A DNA stretch of 27,254 nt from an uncultured Oscillospiraceae bacterium. GTDB taxonomy: Bacteria; Bacillota; Clostridia; Oscillospirales; Acutalibacteraceae. The stretch lies in contig CAUFXR010000028.1 in assembly GCA_959596515.1 (NCBI GenBank), forward strand, positions 1 to 27,254. The letters run 5' to 3'. The position numbers and the translations under genes were made by a program. How positions within the stretch are numbered: the stretch's first letter is position 1; every line of letters starts with the position of its first letter. The notes below the pieces were generated by a model. The model made no database searches, was not told the DNA's origin, and worked only from the letters and a program-made list of their open reading frames with translations. Of the stretch, positions 15,150-21,748 are shown one piece after another.

Positions 15150-15481
15150 AAGTTCGCCTTTCTTAAATTGATTCATTTTATCTCAGGCAATTACTTTTTG
15201 GATGACTACTTTTTTCGCTTTAAATCCAAATAAAGCCAAGCGCGAAGAAACTCACGCCGCAAGCCGAAGGTTCACCCCAGCACAGAAAACCAAAAGCCGA
15301 TTCCCATTTTCGCCGCAAAAGCCCCTTTATCAGTTTCAATTGACAGTCGGGGGTTCGGAAGCGGAAAATAAGCCTTCCCCTTGTAACTGGGCAACGATGG
15401 ACTCCAGGCTGTTTTTCCAGGTACGCCCAATCAAAAATAAATTTTTGATTGGGCGCTCGGAAAGCCTCATCGGGGGCTAAA
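15150..15481 (-). other. cdd-pdp intergenic region (332 bases)
   Basis: Holds the 15424-15455 hairpin and, nearer pdp, an imperfect GGAAG/CTTCC inverted repeat on the minus strand (about 15352-15385). I see no convincing promoter and no frame with a ribosome binding site. The length is unusual inside an otherwise compact operon. Confidence 0.4.
15424..15455. other. 14-bp perfect hairpin without T tract
   Basis: CGCCCAATCAAAAA (15424-15437) and TTTTTGATTGGGCG (15442-15455) with a TAAA loop. No run of T follows the stem on either strand, so it is not a classical terminator; its position 27 bases after the cdd stop suits an mRNA 3'-end stabiliser or processing site, or a partial terminator. Confidence 0.7.
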
Positions 15482-15898
15482 CTACTCTTTCAACCTGCTT
15501 TGCCGAAAGGATTCCGGCAAAAGCTCCTTGAGCAAATAGACCTTTTCCACTCCATTTTTGGTGACCAGCAAAATCTCGAAGGTCTCCGGATCACAGAACT
15601 CCGCCATTACCTGACGGCATACCCCACAGGGCGGGCAAGGACTTACCGGTTCCTCTCCGGCGCTTCCGCCCGCGATGGCGATCGCCAAAAATTTCCGTTC
15701 TCCCTCGCTGACCGCTTTGAAAAAGGCTGTTCTCTCTCCGCAGTTCGTTGGACTGAAAGCGGCGTTTTCGATGTTGCATCCGGTATAAACCTTTCCGCTC
15801 TTTGTCAAAAGAGCGGCACCCACGGCAAAATGCGAATAAGGTACATAGGCGTTTTTTCTCGCTTCCAGCGCTAATCCGCCCAGTTTTTCCCGGTTCAC
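15482..15898 (-). CDS. cdd: Cytidine deaminase (tetrameric type)
   Basis: A 138-residue zinc enzyme deaminating cytidine and deoxycytidine to uridine and deoxyuridine, which Pdp then splits. Zinc and catalytic residues lie in NCGERTAF (C53, E55) and PCPPCGVCRQV (C88, C91); CNIENAAF binds the nucleoside. Three cysteines and no histidine mark the small tetrameric class. The start is GTG at 15898 with AGGAGG six bases before it. It lies 23 bases after deoD. Confidence 0.94.
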   Translation of the reverse strand: MNREKLGGLALEARKNAYVPYSHFAVGAALLTKSGKVYTGCNIENAAFSPTNCGERTAFFKAVSEGERKFLAIAIAGGSAGEEPVSPCPPCGVCRQVMAEFCDPETFEILLVTKNGVEKVYLLKELLPESFRQSRLKE

Positions 15899-15921
15899 AA
15901 AACTCCTCCTTCACTACCCCG

Positions 15922-16632
15922 TTACGCCAATTCCAGCGCGACCTCCATCATCTGTGTAAACCCGGTCTGGCGTTCCTGCGCCGGAAGAGCTTCTCCACGC
16001 AACGGGCAGTCGGACACCGTCAGAAGGCACAGAGCGTTTTTTCCGCACCGGGCAGCGTTCATGTACAAGGCGGCAGCTTCCATTTCTACCGCCAGAACCC
16101 CCATTTTTTTCCATTTTAGCAGAGATTCCTCATCGTCCCCGTAAAACAAATCGGAGGAAAGCACATTGCCCACCCGGATCGGGAAATTCTTTGCCCGAGC
16201 GGCGGCCACAGCCTTTTCCAGCAGAGAAAAGCTGGCGGTAGGAGCAAAGGTACCTGGCAGCCGGTACTGGGCGGCGTAATTGGAATCGGTGCACGCGCCC
16301 ATTCCGACGATCAGATCCCGAAGCTGTACCTGATCCGCGATGCCTCCGGCAGTTCCGATACGGATAATATTTTCCACCTCATAAAAATGGAACAGCTCAT
16401 AGGAATAAATGCCGATGGACGGCATACCCATACCGCTTCCCATAACGGAAACCGGTTTTCCCCGGTAGGTTCCTGTATAGCCAAGCATATTTCGCACGGT
16501 GTTAAAACATTTCGGATTTTCCAGATAAGTTTCCGCGATAAATTTGGCCCGCAGAGGATCTCCTGGCATCAAAACGGTCTGAGCGATTTCTCCCTGTTGC
16601 GCTCCATTATGGGGAGTAGGCGTATTCTGCAT
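15922..16632 (-). CDS. deoD: Purine-nucleoside phosphorylase, hexameric DeoD type
   Basis: A 236-residue enzyme converting purine (deoxy)nucleosides and phosphate to base and (deoxy)ribose-1-phosphate. MPGDPLRAKFIAETYL, SVMGSGMGMPSIGIYSYEL, RIGTAGG, LSSDLFYGD and LAVEMEAAALY are the DeoD/Udp family blocks; ESLLKWKKMG and LTVSD complete the active site (DeoD has Asp here as a proton donor to purines). Start ATG at 16632 follows AAAGGAGG by 7 bases; the ATG at 16656 has no such site. It sits 258 bases after deoB. Confidence 0.93.
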   Translation of the reverse strand: MQNTPTPHNGAQQGEIAQTVLMPGDPLRAKFIAETYLENPKCFNTVRNMLGYTGTYRGKPVSVMGSGMGMPSIGIYSYELFHFYEVENIIRIGTAGGIADQVQLRDLIVGMGACTDSNYAAQYRLPGTFAPTASFSLLEKAVAAARAKNFPIRVGNVLSSDLFYGDDEESLLKWKKMGVLAVEMEAAALYMNAARCGKNALCLLTVSDCPLRGEALPAQERQTGFTQMMEVALELA

Positions 16633-16889
16633 TTTTCTTCCTCCTTTAAACATCATCTATTTCTGGTACGCGGACGCCGCAGCACAGCCGCCATAGTTTT
16701 CTGACTATATTTTGGATTCTATTTTCGGATGATCGCGCGCTGCATCTTCCGCATTTACTTTTTTATTTAAGAATTTATTTTTATCATTATCCTTTGGGTT
16801 TCATTTTCCGTATTTTATTTTCTGCGTTTTATATTTTGTTTTCTGCATTTTATTTTTTCACTTTTTATCTCCCGTTCCGCCGGCTGCGC
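16633..16889 (-). other. deoB-deoD intergenic region, A-rich on the transcribed strand
   Basis: Low-complexity stretch, A-rich on the minus strand, with the degenerate repeat at 16799-16851. Two very short frames exist (16801-16848, 15 codons, Lys-rich; 16719-16754, 11 codons) but neither has a proper ribosome binding site. It probably serves as an unstructured spacer or a ribosomal S1-type enhancer before deoD; that is a guess. Confidence 0.4.
16799..16851. repeat. Degenerate T-rich tandem repeat
   Basis: Units ATTTTATTTTCTGCGTTTT (16812-16830) and ATTTTGTTTTCTGCATTTT (16833-16851) match at 17 of 19 bases with a 21-base period; a weaker third unit precedes them (about 16799-16816). Confidence 0.6.
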
Positions 16890-18068
16890 TCAGGCTTCGG
16901 GCTTTAATATTTTTGTCATCCTGCTTTTTCCCCAGTCCAGGGGCGGCAAGCGAAAATCTTCTAAAATTGTCGCTGAAATATCCGCAAAGGTGGGGAGAGT
17001 TCCCAGATTTCTCCCCTTTTGCACCCGATTCCCGGCGATCAGCCACGGCACATATTCCCGGGAATGGTCGGTGGACGGCGTAGATGGATCGCATCCGTGG
17101 TCGGCGGTTATCATCAAAAGGTCATCCGGCGTAAGTCCCTCAAGAAGCCTGGGAAGCTGTTGGTCAAAATAGGAAAGAGCCTGAGCGTAACCTTTGGCGT
17201 CATTCCTATGTCCGTAGACCATATCGAAATCCACCAGGTTCACAAAGCATAAGCCATTGAAGTCTTTGCCGGTCAGCTCAATAGCCTTCTCAATCCCCTG
17301 GGCGTTGTTTTCCGTGCGGTAGGCTTCAGTAACGCCCCGGCCCGCAAAAATATCCGCGATTTTTCCTACCGACAACATGGACAGTCCTGGCTGAGCGACA
17401 AACCGGTCCAGCAGGGTATCTCCAGGCGGCTCCAGGGAAAAATCATGCCGGTTAGCGGTTCTCACATAATTTCCCGGGCTGCCCACAAAGGGCCGGGCGA
17501 TAATCCTGCCCACCCCATGCTCGCCGGTCATCAGCTTTCTGGCGATCCGACAGCACCGGTAAAGCTCCTCCACCGGCACGGTTTCCTCATGGGCCGCCAC
17601 CTGAAACACGCTGTCTGCGCTGGTATAGACGATCAAATCCCCGTTTTTCTGGGCCCGCTCGCCATAATCCCGGATCACATCGGTGCCGGAGTAGGGACGG
17701 TTGCACAGCACCCTCCGGCCGGTGAGTTTTTCATATTCCCGAATGATCTCCTCCGGAAAGCCGTGCGGATAGGTCGGCATCGCTTTTTGCGACACAAGGC
17801 CAGCAACCTCCCAATGGCCTGTGGTAGTATCCTTTCCTTTGGAAAGCTCTCTGCATCGGCCAAAAGCTCCCGCCGGAGCAGGTTCTTTTGTCCCGCAGGT
17901 CACTCCGTCAATATTGAAAAGCCCCAGCTTTTTCAGATGAGGCACCTCTAAAAAACCGCTGCGGAAACAGGCCGCCAGGGTATCACTGCCCTGGTCGCCA
18001 TAGTCCGCCGCGTCAGGAGCCTCCCCGATTCCGAAGCTGTCCAGTACAATTAAAAATACACGTTTCAT
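16890..18068 (-). CDS. deoB: Phosphopentomutase
   Basis: A 392-residue manganese enzyme of the alkaline phosphatase superfamily that interconverts (deoxy)ribose-1-phosphate and -5-phosphate, linking the phosphorylases to pentose metabolism. VLDSFGIGEAPDAADYGD (metal Asp), GKDTTTGHWE with the phosphorylated threonine, TSADSVFQVAAHE, and MITADHGCDPSTPSTDHSRE carry the metal ligands. Length agrees with the family (385-400). It begins 10 bases after the regulator gene, so the two are cotranscribed. Confidence 0.95.
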   Translation of the reverse strand: MKRVFLIVLDSFGIGEAPDAADYGDQGSDTLAACFRSGFLEVPHLKKLGLFNIDGVTCGTKEPAPAGAFGRCRELSKGKDTTTGHWEVAGLVSQKAMPTYPHGFPEEIIREYEKLTGRRVLCNRPYSGTDVIRDYGERAQKNGDLIVYTSADSVFQVAAHEETVPVEELYRCCRIARKLMTGEHGVGRIIARPFVGSPGNYVRTANRHDFSLEPPGDTLLDRFVAQPGLSMLSVGKIADIFAGRGVTEAYRTENNAQGIEKAIELTGKDFNGLCFVNLVDFDMVYGHRNDAKGYAQALSYFDQQLPRLLEGLTPDDLLMITADHGCDPSTPSTDHSREYVPWLIAGNRVQKGRNLGTLPTFADISATILEDFRLPPLDWGKSRMTKILKPEA

Positions 18069-18078
18069 TTGGCATCTC

Positions 18079-19062
18079 CTATTTTGGTCTGGTGGTTTCT
18101 CCCTGCCGCAGGGCTACAGGGACTGTTCTCTGAAGATTCCGGGACCGGGCGTCCTGGATCAGTTCCTGAAGAAGCGCGAACGCTTCCCGGCCCATTCTCC
18201 GCGCCGGCTGGACCACAGTAGTCAATTCCGGAGTCATCAGCGATCCCAGGAGGATGCCGTCAAACCCCACCAACATAATATCCTCCGGCACTCGGATTCC
18301 CTGGTTTCTGAGATATTTATAAACAGATAGCGCGGTCATATCACTGGAACAAAGAACACCGTCGGTATCAGGAAAACGCTCTAAAATTTTAGGCGCGCAA
18401 ACAAGTCCGCTTTCAAAGTCGTAGCCGCAGTCCAAAAAACGAGGCTCTAAATTCCACTTTCGGCACACATCCAAATAGCCCTGAAACCTCATCTGTCCGC
18501 TGCTGTAAAGCTGCGGTCCACGCAGATGAACCAGTTTTCTGCAGCCGCAGTCCACCAAATGTTCCGCCGCCAGTTGTCCTCCCAAATAGTTATCTGAGGA
18601 GACCGAAGCCACATATTCCCGCCCGGCTTTCCGGTCGATGACTACCACAGGCAGTCGGCACCGGCGGATTTCCTCCTCTAGTTCGTCATTGTTGGCGGTA
18701 ATAACAATACCGTCGGCGTTCATTTCGCTGAGAAGCTTGATGTAACCCCATTCCTTTTTTGGCTCCCGACCGCTGTCGCATACCACCACCTGATAGCCTT
18801 TCTCCTGAGCGGCCTCCTCCAAAGCGGTGCCAATCTCATTTAAAAACAAATTGTGTAAAGATGGTATCACATAGCCTATCAGCTTGGAAGGCTGCTTATA
18901 AAAAGCCTTGGCGCTTTCCCCTGGCTGAAAGCCAGTTTCCCGCATAGCTTTCAAAATTCGTTCCCGTTTCTCTGGGGTTACCCTAGCGGTACCGTTGACC
19001 ACCCGTGAAACCGTGGCCTGAGAAACCCCCGCCAGTCTTGCGATATCACTGAGATTCGCCAA
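18079..19062 (-). CDS. LacI-family transcriptional regulator of the nucleoside operon
   Basis: A 327-residue repressor. The N-terminal helix-turn-helix LSDIARLAGVSQATVSRVVNG and hinge are typical LacI; the rest is a periplasmic-binding-protein-like sensor domain (GYVIPSLHNLF ... VGFDGILLGSLMTPELTTV). AGGAGG lies 8 bases before TTG at 19062, which is chosen; the GTG at 19071 overlaps the Shine-Dalgarno. As first gene before deoB, deoD, cdd and pdp it is the natural local regulator, probably sensing a nucleoside or sugar phosphate like CytR or RbsR, but the effector cannot be read from sequence. No perfect LacI palindrome was found upstream. Confidence 0.88.
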   Translation of the reverse strand: MANLSDIARLAGVSQATVSRVVNGTARVTPEKRERILKAMRETGFQPGESAKAFYKQPSKLIGYVIPSLHNLFLNEIGTALEEAAQEKGYQVVVCDSGREPKKEWGYIKLLSEMNADGIVITANNDELEEEIRRCRLPVVVIDRKAGREYVASVSSDNYLGGQLAAEHLVDCGCRKLVHLRGPQLYSSGQMRFQGYLDVCRKWNLEPRFLDCGYDFESGLVCAPKILERFPDTDGVLCSSDMTALSVYKYLRNQGIRVPEDIMLVGFDGILLGSLMTPELTTVVQPARRMGREAFALLQELIQDARSRNLQRTVPVALRQGETTRPK

Positions 19063-19650
19063 AACCTTCACCTCCTATTGTTGACAGCCGGACAAAACAA
19101 TCCGATCGCCGTTCTCCCTCTTTTGTCTTACAACCGGGCCGTGATGAGCGAGAAATCATGAATCAAAACTTTCCGCGATGTCGCTCCCTTAATTTTGAAC
19201 CTGCGCGTTTGTTCTCACGGCAACTCTCAGCCGTCCTTTTGAAGTCGATCTCTTAACGCTATGTCACTTTTCATTCGTTTCTTTATAGATCCCTTTCAAT
19301 AGACTTGCCGTTCTACCGTTTTTAATAAGCGATCGTATTTTATAATATTTTCCTGTGAATATTCCCTGCGAATAACAGTGCTGACTCTACCGCCCGATAA
19401 TTTCCAAGCGGTAATGCAAAACGAGCGTAGTAAAATTTTGTAACCTGTCGCCCAGGTTTCCTTTCCAGCTGCTAAGGGGCCGTTTCCCAGCCTTATCAGC
19501 CTTATTGTCGCAGCGTCATCATATTTTCGCAGCGCCATCCATATTGAAATGGTTTAAACCCGGTAACCACTTCCCGGGTTAAGCCAATAACGAGGGATAT
19601 TTTTCAAATGTCCTGCTGCTTCAACGTATTCGGTTTATCATTTTCTCTTC
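19063..19650 (-). promoter_or_regulatory. Long noncoding region upstream of the salvage operon
   Basis: About 590 bases with no credible gene. A TATTATAAAATA -10-like block lies near 19335-19347 on the minus strand. From there to the regulator start the transcript could form several hairpins: GATCT/AGATC enclosing about 45 bases (19246-19290), ACGGC/GCCGT (about 19218-19236), GAAC/GTTC (about 19198-19215), GCGA/TCGC and CGGAT/GTCCG next to the ribosome binding site. Near 19557-19580 AACCCGG/CCGGGTT forms a 7-bp stem. I do not recognise a known riboswitch. Confidence 0.4.
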
Positions 19651-19695
19651 GCTGTTCCTGCTGTCATTTTCCGGATCGATTCCCGCCGGAACAGC
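19651..19695 (-). other. Inverted repeat just after mutY
   Basis: GCTGTTCC (19651-19658) and GGAACAGC (19688-19695) form an 8-bp stem with a further CCGG/CCGG inside, starting two bases beyond the mutY stop. No T tract follows, so termination is uncertain. Confidence 0.5.
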
Positions 19696-19697
19696 AC

Positions 19698-20789
19698 CTA
19701 CAGCCGCTTCTTCGCTTCCTCACAACAGGGCCGGAACGCCGAGGGTACCGCTTTTTCTTCCAATTCTCTCAAATTCAGCCAGAGAAATTCCTCCGGCTGG
19801 CCCAAAATCCAAACGCCATAGCAGTTCAGCCGCCATTCCACATGGGTAAAAACATGTTGGTAACCGGGCAGCTTTTCTATTCTTAAAACCTTCATTTCCT
19901 TTTCGGCACACCAAGTTTTCACTTCATGCTCCGTAAGAAGGCCATCCGCGTTGGGAAACTCCCACAAATTTTTCAGTACTCCCGTGTTGCCTCGCTTGTG
20001 AAGAGCTGTCTTTTTTCCGCTGAACAAAATCAGAGCGGTCTTTTCTTCTCTTTTCCTCGGCTTTTTCGGCGGCTTTACCGGAAATTCCGTCATAGTCCCT
20101 TGGCGGTATCCTTCGCACAGCGTATGAAGAGGACAAAGCTCACATTTTGGAACGCCGTTAGGAAGACAGACCGTAGCGCCTAAATCCATAATGGCCTGGT
20201 TGAAATCTCCGGGACGATCCTCAGGCTGAAGGGACTGTACCCAAGCGGTGATCCGCTTTTTCGTCTCCGGCAGGGTGATATCACTGGCATCCGCAGTCAG
20301 CCGTGTCATCACCCGAAACACATTGCCGTCCACCGCCGTGACCGGCAGCCCGAAAGCAATGGAACCAATAGCCCCTGCGGTATATTCCCCAATACCGGGC
20401 AGTTTTTTCAACTTTTCAAAGTCTCCCGGAAGCCGTCCCTCATACTGCTCCACACAGACCTGAGCGGCCTTCTGCAAGTTTCGTACCCGATTGTAATAGC
20501 CTAAACCCTCCCACAGTTTTAACAGCTTATCCTCCGGCGCCTCCGCCAGGTCTTTTAGGGTGGGAAGCGCCCGCAAAAAACGGTCGTAATACTCCTTGAC
20601 CGCCTCCACTCTGGTCTGCTGAAGCATGATCTCCGAAAGCCATACATGATAGGGCTGAGGATCCTCACGCCAAGGCAAAATTCTGCGGCACCGGTCGTAC
20701 CAGTCGAGAAGCAGTTCCGGCATACTCCGTAAACCGAAAAGAGGACGTGCCTCGTCCTCTTTCTTTCGTTCCTTTCTCATCTGCTCCAT
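19698..20789 (-). CDS. mutY: A/G-specific adenine DNA glycosylase
   Basis: A 363-residue base-excision repair enzyme removing adenine opposite 8-oxoguanine. Catalytic E53 is in SEIMLQQTRVE; the helix-hairpin-helix LPGIGEYTAGAIGSIAFG (130-147) is followed by catalytic D154 in AVDGNVFRV. The 4Fe-4S ligands are C208, C216, C219 and C225, with seven residues in the first gap instead of the six of E. coli. The C-terminal NUDIX-like domain (about 245-355) recognises oxoG; LKNLWEFP is conserved there. The ATG shares one base with the stop of the corrinoid protein gene (TAATG), so mutY is the second gene of that operon. Confidence 0.95.
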   Translation of the reverse strand: MEQMRKERKKEDEARPLFGLRSMPELLLDWYDRCRRILPWREDPQPYHVWLSEIMLQQTRVEAVKEYYDRFLRALPTLKDLAEAPEDKLLKLWEGLGYYNRVRNLQKAAQVCVEQYEGRLPGDFEKLKKLPGIGEYTAGAIGSIAFGLPVTAVDGNVFRVMTRLTADASDITLPETKKRITAWVQSLQPEDRPGDFNQAIMDLGATVCLPNGVPKCELCPLHTLCEGYRQGTMTEFPVKPPKKPRKREEKTALILFSGKKTALHKRGNTGVLKNLWEFPNADGLLTEHEVKTWCAEKEMKVLRIEKLPGYQHVFTHVEWRLNCYGVWILGQPEEFLWLNLRELEEKAVPSAFRPCCEEAKKRL

Positions 20790-21430
20790 TAAGACACCAT
20801 AGCGGCCAGCTTAACGGCTTCTTCCGCCGCGCTGGCGGCGTCCGGAGTATATTTATCGGCGCCGATGGACTGACAGAAATCATCTGTCACCGGCGCGCCG
20901 CCGATCATAACCTTTACCTTATCCCGGATGTCAGAGGTGTTTACGAGCTCTACCACCCGCCTCATTTCTCCCATAGTGGTAGTCAGCAAGGCAGAACAGG
21001 CGATGATCTGGGCGTTATTTTCCCGAGCGGCCTGCAGGTATTTCTCCGCCGGCACGTTTACGCCTAAATCAATTACTTTTAATCCACGGCCTTCCATCAT
21101 CATTTTCACCAGATTTTTCCCAATGTCATGCTGATCTCCCTTTACGGTGCCGATTACTACGGTGCCTCTGTCCTCTACGTCTTCTGTCTGCAGGGCTGGC
21201 TTGAGCACCTCCAGACCAGCGTTCATCGCTCTGGCGGCAATCAGCACCTCCGGAACAAACACCTGGTTCAGTTTGAATTTATCTCCGATGACTCCCATAC
21301 CAGCCAGAAGCCCCTGCTCTAAAATATCCTTAGGCGCTACCCCTTCCTCTAAAGCCTTGGCCACAAGCTGCTTGACCTTTGGCGCCCGGCCCTGCTGGAG
21401 CAGTGTGCTTAATTCTTCTAAAATACTCAT
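20789..21430 (-). CDS. Methyltransferase-cognate corrinoid protein (MtaC/MtbC/MetH-cap type)
   Basis: A 213-residue two-domain cobalamin-binding protein. Residues 1-85 are the helical cap (LSTLLQQGRAPKVKQLVAKAL ... VFVPEVLIAARAMNAGL); residues 88-213 are the Rossmann B12 domain with the signature GTVKGDQHDIGKN, whose H101 is the lower cobalt ligand, plus SALLTTTMGEM and IGGAPVT. Such proteins shuttle a methyl group between a substrate-specific methyltransferase and a corrinoid:THF or CoM methyltransferase; no methyltransferase is in the window. GGAGGG precedes the ATG at 21430, which is preferred over 21454. It is cotranscribed and coupled with mutY. Confidence 0.9.
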   Translation of the reverse strand: MSILEELSTLLQQGRAPKVKQLVAKALEEGVAPKDILEQGLLAGMGVIGDKFKLNQVFVPEVLIAARAMNAGLEVLKPALQTEDVEDRGTVVIGTVKGDQHDIGKNLVKMMMEGRGLKVIDLGVNVPAEKYLQAARENNAQIIACSALLTTTMGEMRRVVELVNTSDIRDKVKVMIGGAPVTDDFCQSIGADKYTPDAASAAEEAVKLAAMVS

Positions 21431-21516
21431 GCTTTGTTCCCTCCGGAATTCCATGGTTTTCCCAAAAGAGCAAAAGGGATCCTTCCTTTCCGCCTCTCTG
21501 GAAAACTCTTGCTATT

Positions 21517-21545
21517 AGGATACCATATTTTGTCCCCGCAATCAA
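21517..21545 (-). promoter_or_regulatory. Promoter of the corrinoid protein-mutY operon
   Basis: Minus strand TTGATT (21545-21540), 17-base spacer, TATCCT (21522-21517) preceded by TGG. It lies back to back with the leftmost promoter element of the ABC gene. Confidence 0.6.
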
Positions 21546-21582
21546 TGTTTCCGGGCCCATTCCCTTTTCGAAAAAAATGTGC

Positions 21583-21748
21583 TATGCTTAAGTTCCAACC
21601 ACAAGTCGATTTCTCTTAGGGAGAGACGTCTCTATGCGGTATGGCTTTCTCTCCGTTAGCGGCTGAAGGAGAGTCTCGTCTGCAGGCTGACCGGGCGCTG
21701 ATCCATCATAGTTCTTTCTCAATTTTTAGCTTTTGGAGGCATTGCGTC
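21583..21748 (+). promoter_or_regulatory. Promoter and foldable leader of the ABC exporter gene
   Basis: TGCTATGCT at 21580-21588 is an extended -10 without a good -35. The leader of about 155 bases holds a perfect 12-base palindrome AGAGACGTCTCT (21622-21633), GGAGAG at 21620-21625, CTCTCC at 21649-21654 and a second GGAGAG at 21668-21673. CTCTCC can pair with either GGAGAG, giving two exclusive hairpins. GGAGG at about 21736-21740 is the ribosome binding site of the ATG at 21749. No known riboswitch is recognised. Confidence 0.4.

Noticed and set aside
15202..15480. 92-codon plus-strand frame
   Set aside because: No ribosome binding site, crosses the 14-bp hairpin, composition not protein-like.
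16719..16848. Two tiny Lys/Arg-rich minus-strand frames between deoB and deoD
   Set aside because: Only 11 and 15 codons, no usable Shine-Dalgarno, in A-rich low-complexity sequence.
19225..19232. TPP riboswitch-like GGCTGAGA on the minus strand
   Set aside because: The second conserved TPP half (ACCTGATCTGG-type) is missing and the downstream gene is a LacI-type regulator.
19296..19538. 80-codon minus-strand frame
   Set aside because: No ribosome binding site and no family resemblance; it lies within the region likely to carry the salvage operon promoter.
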